64,000 bases of DNA, taken from positions 1 through 64,000 of the forward strand of contig JAZDIU010000087.1 in NCBI GenBank assembly GCA_043804635.1. The letters run 5' to 3'. The translations under genes were made by a program, and so were the position numbers. Numbering within the stretch: the stretch's first letter is position 1; every line of letters starts with the position of its first letter. The notes beneath the pieces are model-generated. The model saw nothing but the letters and a program-made list of their open reading frames with translations, did no database searches and was not told the origin of the DNA. This DNA comes from JAZDIU01 sp043804635. GTDB lineage: Bacteria > Chloroflexota > Dehalococcoidia > Dehalococcoidales > UBA2162. Below, piece after piece: positions 48,255 through 56,630 of this stretch.

Positions 48255-49960
48255 CCCTCCTTTTTTACCGCTTCGACAATCTCAGCCGGCGTAAACGGAC
48301 GCCCGTCGAATTTCAGGATTTTACTGCTGACATCACAGCCGGTTTCGGCTTTGATAAGGCGGGCGAGCTGTCCGGTAGCATTGTTCTCTATGACGTAGAC
48401 ATTGTTAGCATTGCTGATGGCGTCGGTGACGGCTTCTTCCGGGAAGGGCCAAAGTTCGTTAAGGTGAAGCACATTGATGCTGACGCCTTCGTGGCGCAGA
48501 GTATCGACGGCTTCGTGGATAGCGCCATAAGTGCTGCCCCAGCCAATAAGAGTTGTATCTGCTTTTTTGTGTCCATAGCTGAGAGGGGGACTGAGTTCTT
48601 GTTTAAGGCTGAAGAGCTTACGCAATCTTTTTTGAACCTGTGCCGTTCTCATCTCGGCGTCTTCGATGAGGTGCCCGGATTCGTTATGCTCATCGGAATC
48701 GGTAACCACCAGAGCTTTACTTAAGCCCGGGAAAGCTCTGGGTGAAATACCGGATTTAGTTACTTTGTGTCTCTTGTATTCTAACGGGTCGCTTTTCTTA
48801 TCCGAATACAATAACCCACGGTCAACTGTCACCTTAGAAATATCGAATGGCTCAATAGTGGTATACGAGGATGCCAGATGATGGTCGGTTAGAATTATCA
48901 CCGGTAATTGGTACTTGTCTGCCCAGTTAAAAGCCTTGATGATGGTCCAGAAGGCATCATCAACGGTAGCCGGAGCTAAAACAGCCCTCGGGAAGTCACC
49001 GTGATGGGCGTGAAGAACGAATTGAAGGTCGCCCTGCTCAGTCCTGGTCGGCAGTCCTACGGCGGGACCCGGCCGCTGGCCCTCTATCACCACCAGTGGT
49101 GTCTCGGTTATTCCAGCAATCCCTAAACCTTCGACCATAAGGCAGAAGCCGCTGCCGGAGGTTGCCGTCATTGCTCTAACGCCGGCGTAAGCTGCGCCGA
49201 TAGCCATATTGATGGCAGCGATTTCATCTTCGGCGTGAACCATCACCAGGTCGAAATCCTTCGATTTGGCTGCCATATATTCCATAATAGAGGTAGTAGG
49301 AGTCATCGGATAAGCCGCCATAAATCTGCAGCCGGCGGCAATTGCTCCCAGGCAGAATGCATCATTCCCGGTTAGCAGCAATCTTTTGGCTTCGGAAATT
49401 GGTTTGATAACAGTTGATTTTTTCTTATAGTTAGCCCGCGCATACTCATATCCGGCTGAGGCGGCAGCGATATTGCTATTCGCAACCTTGCCCTTGCCGA
49501 AATGCTCTCTCAGGACATCGTTTAATATATTTACGTCATAGCCCACGAGCGCCAGGGCAGCGCTAAGGGCGACGGTATTAGCCATCAGTTTATCACCGGC
49601 TTTTTCTTCAGCCAGTTTCTCCAGAGGTATACTGAAAAGGCTATTTTTGTTATCGATATCTTTTATTTTTTCTCCGTCGAAAATAATTGTGCCGTCCTTG
49701 ACTAACTCACCGCGGTGCAAGTCTATAGTTTCTTTGTTGAACGCTACCAGGATATTCACCGGTTCGACGATGGCGCTAACTCTGCCCTCTTTCACCCTGA
49801 CCCGGAAGAAATTGTGGCCGCCCCTTATTCTCGATTCGTAATCCTGGTCGGCGAAAACGTGATAGCCGCCCCGGGCAAAGGCTTTAGCCAGCAGGAATCC
49901 CACCGATTGCACTCCCTGCCCAGCTTCTCCACCGACCATAAAATTAAAATCAACCGGCAT
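48248..49960 (-). CDS. korA: 2-Oxoglutarate-type ferredoxin oxidoreductase, gamma-alpha fusion
   Basis: Start at 49960 after GGAGAAAG; a frame to 49993 would cover the upstream gene. 570 residues. Residues 1-190 are a gamma domain (FMVGGEAGQGVQSVGFLLAK, DYESRIRGGHNFFRV), residues 200-570 the alpha domain (AAYPMTPTTSIMEYMAAK, VHAEDEIAAINMAIGAAYAG). This gamma-alpha order is common in Kor enzymes. No delta ferredoxin is encoded here, so it must use a soluble ferredoxin. Confidence 0.92.
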   Translation of the reverse strand: MPVDFNFMVGGEAGQGVQSVGFLLAKAFARGGYHVFADQDYESRIRGGHNFFRVRVKEGRVSAIVEPVNILVAFNKETIDLHRGELVKDGTIIFDGEKIKDIDNKNSLFSIPLEKLAEEKAGDKLMANTVALSAALALVGYDVNILNDVLREHFGKGKVANSNIAAASAGYEYARANYKKKSTVIKPISEAKRLLLTGNDAFCLGAIAAGCRFMAAYPMTPTTSIMEYMAAKSKDFDLVMVHAEDEIAAINMAIGAAYAGVRAMTATSGSGFCLMVEGLGIAGITETPLVVIEGQRPGPAVGLPTRTEQGDLQFVLHAHHGDFPRAVLAPATVDDAFWTIIKAFNWADKYQLPVIILTDHHLASSYTTIEPFDISKVTVDRGLLYSDKKSDPLEYKRHKVTKSGISPRAFPGLSKALVVTDSDEHNESGHLIEDAEMRTAQVQKRLRKLFSLKQELSPPLSYGHKKADTTLIGWGSTYGAIHEAVDTLRHEGVSINVLHLNELWPFPEEAVTDAISNANNVYVIENNATGQLARLIKAETGCDVSSKILKFDGRPFTPAEIVEAVKKEGC

Positions 49961-49976
49961 TTTCTTTCTCCGTTTC

Positions 49977-50213
49977 CTATCCCGGCCAGCCAAGGGCGAT
50001 TAATGCCAGAGTAGCGTGTATTATTAGCGAGGGCCAGAATACCGCCCAGATATAGCAATGATACTTGAAGAACCGTTGATATGTTTGGTTTTTCATTAAA
50101 CTCTTACCCAGCTTCCAACCGGGAAGGCAGCGGCAGGAAAAGAAGATTAATATTCCAGTCGCCAGATTGATGATGCCCAGAATAAAAATCAACCTGATTA
50201 TCAACGTGTTCAT
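49977..50213 (-). CDS. Small two-helix membrane protein
   Basis: 78 residues with two hydrophobic segments (LIIRLIFILGIINLATGILIF, and the C-terminal IWAVFWPSLIIHATLALIAL). Two His residues and FKYHCYIWAVFW are in the second. It looks like part of a small cytochrome b-like or quinone-linked membrane anchor, but I do not recognise a family. It begins 70 bases after the superoxide reductase gene and ends 16 bases before korA. Confidence 0.55.
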   Translation of the reverse strand: MNTLIIRLIFILGIINLATGILIFFSCRCLPGWKLGKSLMKNQTYQRFFKYHCYIWAVFWPSLIIHATLALIALGWPG

Positions 50214-50287
50214 TTTAGCCTCACGGCTACTCGCAACCCTCCCGTTTTATTCCTAAGCCGCCAGACTCAAACGTGTTTGAGTGTAAG

Positions 50288-50683
50288 TTATGAAATCTTG
50301 ATTTCTTTCTCCGATTTCCATAACCCGTGAATATTACATAAAGAGCTGGCGTAAATAATCCCGGGCTTACTGGTCTTCATCGATAAGCTGACTTCGTGGT
50401 GAGTGTATACCGGTCCTTTATTCGGACCTTCGGCCGATTCTCCATGCGCCGTGAAATCGAAGCGGCCTATCTCGAAGGGGAATTTGTCTCCCTCACCCTG
50501 GAAGTAGACCGATATCCACCGGATATGATGCTCGGTCGTGTTTGGATGGGCTATTTCTTTCCCGATGGTCACTTTCACCGGAAAGAATTCGCCGCTTTTC
50601 ACTTTGTCGGCACAATCGATTGCTGGAACATGTTTTTCCGTCTTCCAGTCTGCACTCTGAAAAAGCTCTCCGAATTGTTTCAT
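50288..50683 (-). CDS. sor: Superoxide reductase (neelaredoxin-type, class II)
   Basis: 131 residues. The iron centre is clear: the lid motif EKHVPAI, then AHPNTTEHHIRWISVYF with histidines and SLCNIHGLW with the cysteine and last histidine. No N-terminal desulforedoxin domain, hence class II. It reduces superoxide to peroxide with rubredoxin, the start of the pathway that rubrerythrin ends. It is transcribed ahead of korA. Confidence 0.93.
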   Translation of the reverse strand: MKQFGELFQSADWKTEKHVPAIDCADKVKSGEFFPVKVTIGKEIAHPNTTEHHIRWISVYFQGEGDKFPFEIGRFDFTAHGESAEGPNKGPVYTHHEVSLSMKTSKPGIIYASSLCNIHGLWKSEKEIKIS

Positions 50684-50702
50684 CGCATCCTCCTTTTGTA
50701 TT

Positions 50703-52265
50703 TCATTTAGGCTGATTAATCGTTGTCGGTTCTTGTTCCATTTCCTGATAACTTCGTATCACTTCCTCGACGGCGGCTTCGTCCTCGAGGGTAGAAATGT
50801 CACCGATATTGCCCTTTTCGGCAATTGCTTTTAGCACCCGCCGCATTATCTTACCGCTTCTTGTTTTGGGTAATTTGCTGGTAAAAAAAATCTGCTCGGG
50901 TGTCGCTATCGGTCCTACCGCCTGGCGCATATGGTCCATAAGGTCGTGTTTAAGCTCCGGTGTTCCTTTAGCTCCCTCAACGAGTCTGGCAAAGACAACA
51001 AGGCTTTCCCCTTTTATCGGATCGGACTTGCTGACCACAGCCGCCTCGGCGACCTGCGGGTGAGAAACGGCGGCGTCTTCCAGTTCGGCGGTGCCGATTC
51101 TATGGCCGGCAATCTTAAGTACTTCATCAGCCCTGCCCAAAATCCAGAAATAGCCTTCACGGTCTTTCACGGCGTAATCGCCGGTGTAATACAATCCTGG
51201 AAAACGCGTCCAATAAGCCTGGCGGTAGCGCTCCGGATTCTCATATACCCCGAGCAGCATTCCCGGCCAGGGCTTCTTTATGACTAATATGCCTCTTGTT
51301 TCCGGAGGTACCGGCTTTCCGGTTTCATCAACTACATCGGCATCGACACCGGGCAGCGGCAGAGTGGCTGAGCCGGGTTTGAGCGGAGCTCGTTCTATCC
51401 CCGGGGTCGGGGATATCATTATCCCGCCGGTTTCGGTCTGCCACCAGGTATCCACTATCGGGCATCTTTCGCCGCCGATATGCTTGTAGAACCATAGCCA
51501 GGCTTCAGGATTGATTGGTTCACCGACGCTGCCCAATAGTTCCAGACTGCTGAGGTCGTGTTTCCGCGGTCCCTCCTCTCCATACCCCATAAACATTCTG
51601 ATAGCAGTCGGCGATGTGTAGAAAATACTGACTCCGTATTTATCGATAATATGCCACCAGCGGTCGATGCTTGGATAGTCCGGTGCTCCTTCATAAAGGA
51701 CTATAGCGGCACCGTGTGCCAGCGGTGCGTAAACAATCGAGCTATGACCGGTTACCCAGCCTACGTCCGCCGAACACCAATAGACCGACGGTTCTTTAAT
51801 ATCGAAGACCCATTTGTAAGCACAGTAGTTATGGACCAGGTAGCCGCCGGTGCTGTGCACGATTCCCTTCGGCTGTCCGGTTGTGCCTGAAGTATAAAGA
51901 ATGTAAAGTGGGTGGTTGGATTCTAATGGCTCCGGAGGAACATAAGGTGTTTCCTGGTCGAGAACGTCGTTTAGCCAGATATCCCTTGGAAGTTTCATAC
52001 CAACCGGGGTATTGGTTCTCTTAACGACCATCGAATGCTCTACGGTCGGACAGGCCGTCAGAGCTTCATCGGCTATGGTCTTCAAAGGAATCACTTTTCC
52101 TCTTCTGAACCCGCCATCGGCGTCAGCCGGTAGACGAAACGGCTCGACAATTCGGAGAAGAACCACGTTACGTACGCCGCAGCCCCGGGCAATAGCTTCC
52201 AAATGAGGCAGCACGCACTCCGCCAGGTCGGAACCATCCAGTGGTGCCAGGATTCTGTTGTACAT
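50703..52265 (-). CDS. acs: Chimera: universal stress protein N-terminus fused to acetyl-CoA synthetase lacking its N-terminal 184 residues
   Basis: 520 residues. Residues 1-50 match the neighbouring Usp at 52365 (LDGSDLAECVLPHLEAIARG, VVLLRIVEPF). From residue 51 (GGFRRGKVIPLK) it is Acs: P-loop YTSGTTGQPKG at 124-134, WWQTETGG at 274-281, LGRADEVLKIAGHRIG, and Lys472 in KTRSGKIMRR. A normal Acs would have about 184 more residues before this point. The junction at 52111-52118 is GATGGCGG on the minus strand, which occurs in the intact Usp too, so a deletion through microhomology is likely. The product may be inactive, or this may be an assembly error. Ribosome site GGAGG is good. Confidence 0.88.
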   Translation of the reverse strand: MYNRILAPLDGSDLAECVLPHLEAIARGCGVRNVVLLRIVEPFRLPADADGGFRRGKVIPLKTIADEALTACPTVEHSMVVKRTNTPVGMKLPRDIWLNDVLDQETPYVPPEPLESNHPLYILYTSGTTGQPKGIVHSTGGYLVHNYCAYKWVFDIKEPSVYWCSADVGWVTGHSSIVYAPLAHGAAIVLYEGAPDYPSIDRWWHIIDKYGVSIFYTSPTAIRMFMGYGEEGPRKHDLSSLELLGSVGEPINPEAWLWFYKHIGGERCPIVDTWWQTETGGIMISPTPGIERAPLKPGSATLPLPGVDADVVDETGKPVPPETRGILVIKKPWPGMLLGVYENPERYRQAYWTRFPGLYYTGDYAVKDREGYFWILGRADEVLKIAGHRIGTAELEDAAVSHPQVAEAAVVSKSDPIKGESLVVFARLVEGAKGTPELKHDLMDHMRQAVGPIATPEQIFFTSKLPKTRSGKIMRRVLKAIAEKGNIGDISTLEDEAAVEEVIRSYQEMEQEPTTINQPK

Positions 52266-52364
52266 TTTGTCCTCCTAATGTACTAATGAGAACCTCTTTC
52301 AATAGCAGTTTCGCTTCTGAGAGCTAGCTGCTGTGTAACTTTTTCACGAAGTCAGGATGTATTC

Positions 52365-52841
52365 TTATATGCCGGGAATGCAGCCCGGTGCTCTTACCAT
52401 AAAAACGGGAACACAAGAAGAACGGAGAATACGGTCGGCTACGCTGCCCCATACCCAGCGGCTTATTCCGCCTCGTCCATGCGTCGCCGCAATAATCAGG
52501 TCGGCCTCGCTTTTCTTAGCATAGTCGGCGATGGTGTCAGCCGGTTTACCCTTCATGACTACCGGCTGGACATTTACACCGCTGTATTTCTCTCGGGTTG
52601 TTATTCGTTTGAGATAGCTTTCAGCTTCGGACTTTCTTTCTGATTCTATTCGTTTTCTATCTGCGTCGGTAAAATTGACAGCGCCGCCATCGTCATAGCC
52701 GGCAGGTGGGTTGAATGGCTCCACAACGCGGAGAAAAACAACATTTTGCACACTGCATCCGCCAGCAATCGATTTAAGATGAGGAAGCACGCACTCCGCC
52801 AGCTCCGAACCATCCAATGGAACTAAAATTTTGTTGTACAT
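52365..52841 (-). CDS. Universal stress protein (UspA family)
   Basis: 158 residues with the Usp fold: MYNKILVPLDGSELAECVLP at the start and the ATP-binding motif GRGGISRWVWGSVADRILRSS near the end (G-2x-G-9x-G-S/T). It probably binds ATP. It is the intact paralogue of the Usp part in the chimera downstream. The gap to the chimera (52266-52364) has no other gene. Confidence 0.92.
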   Translation of the reverse strand: MYNKILVPLDGSELAECVLPHLKSIAGGCSVQNVVFLRVVEPFNPPAGYDDGGAVNFTDADRKRIESERKSEAESYLKRITTREKYSGVNVQPVVMKGKPADTIADYAKKSEADLIIAATHGRGGISRWVWGSVADRILRSSCVPVFMVRAPGCIPGI

Positions 52842-52889
52842 TTTCCCTCCTACTTTTATTTTTATTCCAGTACAGCATTAACTTATATT

Positions 52890-54131
52890 TTAGTCCTGAA
52901 GGACCCGCACCGCCGAGCATTTTGAAACGGTATTTCCGGAAGCAACTACATTTGAAGGAAAATCAGGAGGTCCGACGAGGGGCAGAATTTTGCAGCTTCT
53001 GCCGATAGCAGTATGAGGTGGGACTGATACCCCCTTGCCCAGGATTGTAATATCGCTGCCGTCTTGAATGAGATTGGAACCGAAACCGATGTAGCAAAAA
53101 CCGCCTATATTTACGCCTTCATCCAGGACACAACGGTCGACTATGCTATGGTAGCCGATAAAAGTATTCTCCATAATTACCGAGTTCTTGATTACGGCTT
53201 GCTCATCTACCCAAACCCCTGAAGACAGGATAGAATTTTCAACGTACCCTTTGACCACGCAGCCGGCGCTTACCAGGCTATTGCTAACACCTGCCCGGTT
53301 ATTTATCTGTGGTGTTGACGGAATATCCTCTTGCGTCAGGACCGGATACGAGCCGTCCAGACTAAAAGATGTTTTTTCTTTAATGAGTTCCATATTTGCC
53401 TGGTAATATGCCTCCACCGTGCCGATGTCCTGCCAGTACCCCTGAAACTTGTAGGCAAATACCCGGTTCTTTTTTACTACCCTGGGTAGTATCGAATAAC
53501 CGAAATCGTGCCGTGATTCCGCATCTCCGGCATCTTCAATAAGGTATCTGGCAAGTATTTCCTTGTTAAAAATATAGATTCCCATTGAAGCTAAATCGCT
53601 CAGGGGTGTCGGTGATTTCTCCTGAAAATCCGTTATCCTTAATTCGCTATCCAGTGCTACCGTCCCGAACCGGTGGGCTTGTTCGATTGGCACTTTGATT
53701 ATGCCTATGGTGACATCGGCTTTGACCTGTTGGTGCAAAGCTAACATCTTCCGGTAGTCGAGTTTGTAGACGTGGTCGCCAGCGAGAATAATCACTGTAT
53801 CAGGTTTGCGCTTGTTCAGGTATTCGAGGTTTTGATAGACGGCGTCCGCTGTTCCTGCATAGGAACCAGCCTTCGGTTCCAGAACGCTAAAATTTGAAGA
53901 CCGGGCGTTTATCAGATGCCATTGGTTAAGGTAGTTAGCCATATAAGAACGCTGATAATCGGTCAGGACGGCGATATCGTTAAATTGAGAATAAATACAG
54001 TTGCTGAGACTAAAATCGATTACTCTGAATTTACCGGCGAAGGGTAGAATCGGCTTCGGCCGGTGATGGCATAAAATATCCATCCTCTTACCCTTACCGC
54101 CAGCAAGTATTATCGCGGTGATGTTGTCCAC
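52890..54131 (-). CDS. glgC: Glucose-1-phosphate adenylyltransferase
   Basis: 413 residues. The nucleotidyltransferase core reads IILAGGKGKRMDILCHHRPKP and DHVYKLDYRKML, with the glucose-phosphate site at FQEKSP and the C-terminal left-handed beta-helix (NSVIMENTFIGYHSIVDRCV). In place of the usual GGxGxRLxPLT it has GGKGKRMDIL, a moderate change. It makes ADP-glucose for glycogen. With pfkA, it shows sugar storage metabolism in this cell. Confidence 0.9.
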   Translation of the reverse strand: MDNITAIILAGGKGKRMDILCHHRPKPILPFAGKFRVIDFSLSNCIYSQFNDIAVLTDYQRSYMANYLNQWHLINARSSNFSVLEPKAGSYAGTADAVYQNLEYLNKRKPDTVIILAGDHVYKLDYRKMLALHQQVKADVTIGIIKVPIEQAHRFGTVALDSELRITDFQEKSPTPLSDLASMGIYIFNKEILARYLIEDAGDAESRHDFGYSILPRVVKKNRVFAYKFQGYWQDIGTVEAYYQANMELIKEKTSFSLDGSYPVLTQEDIPSTPQINNRAGVSNSLVSAGCVVKGYVENSILSSGVWVDEQAVIKNSVIMENTFIGYHSIVDRCVLDEGVNIGGFCYIGFGSNLIQDGSDITILGKGVSVPPHTAIGRSCKILPLVGPPDFPSNVVASGNTVSKCSAVRVLQD

Positions 54132-54161
54132 TACGTATTTCTCCTCTAATGTACAAAGTTT

Positions 54162-54389
54162 TTAGGTGTTGCGGTACAAGCGGCACGGTCGATTTGAACC
54201 ACAGTCGTGGAAGACCTGGCTGCCTTCCTGGAAGAACTTCCGGGTCGGCATTAGCTTACCGTTGCTAATCCATACCGTCTGGAAAGCTTTGCACTGAGGG
54301 CAGAACGCAGCGGCTTCTCCAGACCACCCGCTGCGGCTTGGATCACCACTGCTATAACTTTCCTCTTCTCTAACTGCTAGTAGTGTCAT
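54162..54389 (-). CDS. Small zinc-ribbon-like protein under module control
   Basis: 75 residues with FCPQCKAF and HDCGSNRPCRLYR, giving a four-cysteine metal site. A ribosome site AAGGGAG precedes the ATG. No family recognised. It has its own promoter module (copy 8), which ties it to the redox group, and is followed by glgC after 30 bases. Confidence 0.65.
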   Translation of the reverse strand: MTLLAVREEESYSSGDPSRSGWSGEAAAFCPQCKAFQTVWISNGKLMPTRKFFQEGSQVFHDCGSNRPCRLYRNT

Positions 54390-54420
54390 AGACTTGTCTC
54401 CCTTGCGTATTTACCTTGCA

Positions 54421-54486
54421 ATTTTAAACGGCAGTCAATGGAATAGTTATAAAATAGAGGCCGAAAAAGTAACAAAAATATGACAT
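54421..54486 (-). promoter_or_regulatory. 66-bp promoter module, copy 8 (zinc-ribbon gene)
   Basis: On the minus strand: ATGTCATATTTTTGTTAC from 54486, ATTTTATAACTA from 54455, -10 TAAAAT at 54426-54421, spacings 26 and 19. It starts just past the stop codon of the Rieske gene. Confidence 0.85.
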
Positions 54487-54487
54487 T

Positions 54488-54838
54488 TTAGATTCTTACC
54501 ATAACCTTCTCACCATCGATTTTTACAGGGTAAATCGTCAACGGTCTGGGTGCTCGGAAGAGTTTGCTGATTGATAACTTGAAACCGGTCCAGTTCGTCC
54601 AATGGATAACATGACCGTCCCTGAGGTCGAACTGAGAAGCGTGTCTGGGGCAGGTAACTATTGTTCCCTTGAGGGCACCTTTGGAAAGTTTGGCTTTCAT
54701 ATGTGGACAAGCGTTGCTGGCAGCATAGAACACATCATCTACTCTGGCCAGAAGAATATCTTTACCACGGACGGAAATTACTTTCAGTTCTCCGTTCTTC
54801 ATCTCGTTTCTGTTCAGGACTTCAATAAACTCTGCCAT
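54488..54838 (-). CDS. Rieske [2Fe-2S] ferredoxin
   Basis: I start it at 54838 because GAGGAGG precedes that ATG; the longer frame upstream is inside the promoter. 116 residues. The cluster site is CPHMKAKLSKG...TCPRHASQFDLRDG, that is CxH and CxxH with 16 residues between. It is a soluble Rieske protein like NirD or biphenyl dioxygenase ferredoxins, for electron transfer. Its promoter is module copy 9. Confidence 0.92.
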   Translation of the reverse strand: MAEFIEVLNRNEMKNGELKVISVRGKDILLARVDDVFYAASNACPHMKAKLSKGALKGTIVTCPRHASQFDLRDGHVIHWTNWTGFKLSISKLFRAPRPLTIYPVKIDGEKVMVRI

Positions 54839-54861
54839 TTTTACCTCCTCTAACCGCTGAT

Positions 54862-54927
54862 ATTTTAGAAAGCAAAGAATAGAGAAGTCATAAAATGAGA
54901 ACAGAAAACATAACAAAACTATGACAT
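54862..54927 (-). promoter_or_regulatory. 66-bp promoter module, copy 9 (Rieske gene)
   Basis: On the minus strand: ATGTCATAGTTTTGTTAT from 54927, ATTTTATGACTT from 54896, -10 TAAAAT at 54867-54862, spacings 26 and 19. The ATG follows 24 bases later. The response-regulator gene ends 44 bases upstream of it. Confidence 0.87.
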
Positions 54928-54971
54928 TTAGGTGGGATTAAATAGGGGTTCCGGTTAAAACAGCGACGATG

Positions 54972-55670
54972 TTATGTAGAAGGCTGGTCGATGATGTAGC
55001 CGGTTTTGGGTATGGTCCGGATAAGTATAGGTTGGTTCGGGTCTTTCTCTATTTTGTATCTCAGACGGCTTATCCAGGTGCGTAGTATCTGGACGTCGTC
55101 CCGGTATTCGGGACCCCAGACGCGGGTGAGAAGCTCCTCGTAGAGCATTAGCCGGCCTGCATTTTGTGCCAGTTCACTGAGAAGGAGCCACTCGATACGG
55201 GTCAACTGGACTTCCTTTCTCCTGACTAAGACAAGCCGCTTTTTGAAATCTATGGTCAAGTCGCCCAAAGTAGCTTGTTCATAGGTTTTGCGGCTCTCGG
55301 TGGGCGCTAACCGCCGTCTGACTGCCTCGATTCGGGCTACCAGCTCATCGGGGCTGAAGGGTTTGGAAAGGTAGTCATCGGCTCCTAAGCTAAGACCTTT
55401 TACCTTGTCTATGTTAGCTCCGCGGGCACTAAGGATAATTACCGGTACCGAAGAAAAAGTGCGTAGCTCTTTGAGAGTCTCAAAACCATCCTTTTGCGGC
55501 ATCAGAACATCGAGCACGATGAGGTCGAGTTCCTGCGATTGTGCCTGCTCCAGAGCTTCTATTCCGTTGTTGGCGGTAAGGACATCATAGCCTGAGACTT
55601 TAAGTTTTGCGCTGAGGAAATTGAGAATACGCGGTTCGTCGTCAACCAGTAAAATTCGAAACTGCTTCAC
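54972..55670 (-). CDS. OmpR/PhoB-family response regulator (orphan)
   Basis: 232 residues: receiver domain (LLVDDEPRI, Asp near 53 in LIVLDVLMPQKDG, Lys in YLSKPFSPDE) and a C-terminal winged helix (LTRIEWLLLSELAQNAGR, RTWISRLRYKIEKDP, RTIPKTGYIID). No kinase gene is next to it. PhoB-type regulators bind 11-bp direct repeats of the TGTCATA kind, like the promoter module nearby, so this is a candidate regulator for it (inference). Confidence 0.93.
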   Translation of the reverse strand: MKQFRILLVDDEPRILNFLSAKLKVSGYDVLTANNGIEALEQAQSQELDLIVLDVLMPQKDGFETLKELRTFSSVPVIILSARGANIDKVKGLSLGADDYLSKPFSPDELVARIEAVRRRLAPTESRKTYEQATLGDLTIDFKKRLVLVRRKEVQLTRIEWLLLSELAQNAGRLMLYEELLTRVWGPEYRDDVQILRTWISRLRYKIEKDPNQPILIRTIPKTGYIIDQPST

Positions 55671-55703
55671 GCTAACATCCTACCCAGTCTTTAGTTACCC
55701 TAC

Positions 55704-55732
55704 ATATTACACATAAATATTAACCTTGTCAA
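55704..55732 (-). promoter_or_regulatory. Promoter of the orphan response regulator
   Basis: On the minus strand TTGACA (55732-55727) and TAATAT (55709-55704) are 17 bases apart, and the ATG follows at 55670. It is a housekeeping-type promoter. Confidence 0.65.
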
Positions 55733-55802
55733 AAATATTTATTGAATGGTTAATGGCTAATTGCTTATCATCGATTAGATACGTTAAGATTATATGTACG
55801 TA

Positions 55803-56489
55803 ATGAAGCTAATCATTTTTGATTTAGACCAGACACTGGTCGATTTTTTACCTGTCCACGACGAAGCCACTAATAGGCTTTTTAAAAATGTCTTCGATGT
55901 GGAGGCGAGGCTATTCGAAGTCGATTTCTCAGGAAGGAGCCTCACTGATAACTTTCGCGAATTAGCCAGACTCAAGCATATACCTAACGCCGAATTTCAG
56001 AATAAGAGTCCCCATCTTGTATCAACTTATGAAACCATCTTTGGTGAAACCCTATCGCAAGACCCCACAAAATATATCCTGCCCGGCGTCAGGGAACTTT
56101 TGGATATTTTATCAAGGACGGACAATATAGTAATTCTTTACACTGGTGATTCGCCGGGAATCGTGAACCAGGTTTTCAAAGCCACCGGCCTTGGCAAGTA
56201 TTTTAAGTTTTGCTTTTATGGGACTGAAGTAAAAACACGGGCTGACATGGTTAAATTGGCTATTAAAAAAGCGGAGAAAATGACTGGCCGAACATTCAAA
56301 GACAAAGACATTGTTATCATCGGCGATTCTATCAGAGATATCGAATGTGGTAAACGGTTCAACGCTCTGACTGTAGCTGTTGCCACGGGTTTTCATTCGG
56401 AAGAAGAGTTATCGAAAGCCAACCCGGATATTTTATTGAAAGACCTCAGAGATTACAAGAACGCCCTGAAGCTAATTTTGATGGAATAA
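55803..56489 (+). CDS. HAD-superfamily hydrolase
   Basis: About 228 residues. Motif I FDLDQTLVD, motif II YTGDS, motif III lysine near VKLAIKKAEK, motif IV VIIGDSIRDIECGKRF: a HAD phosphatase of the phosphoglycolate type, cytoplasmic. Start chosen at 55803; an ATG at 55794 is equally possible as there is no clear ribosome site. Substrate unknown. Divergent from the response regulator. Confidence 0.88.
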   Translation: MKLIIFDLDQTLVDFLPVHDEATNRLFKNVFDVEARLFEVDFSGRSLTDNFRELARLKHIPNAEFQNKSPHLVSTYETIFGETLSQDPTKYILPGVRELLDILSRTDNIVILYTGDSPGIVNQVFKATGLGKYFKFCFYGTEVKTRADMVKLAIKKAEKMTGRTFKDKDIVIIGDSIRDIECGKRFNALTVAVATGFHSEEELSKANPDILLKDLRDYKNALKLILME

Positions 56490-56535
56490 GATTTATGAAA
56501 AGTTATTCGTAAATCATAAATCTTATCTAATTAAA
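56487..56535. repeat. Dispersed AT-rich palindromic repeat, copy D
   Basis: ATAAGATTTATGAAAAG followed by TTCGTAAATCATAAATCTTAT is an imperfect palindrome right at the end of the HAD gene; similar to copies A-C. Confidence 0.55.
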
Positions 56536-56630
56536 TCTCCTCTATCGTTTGCTTCTGATTTTTAATTTCGTGCTTAGAGTTTCGAGGTACCAGTGCCTGA
56601 ACTTGGTAAAGCGCAATCGTTCCCTAGTCA

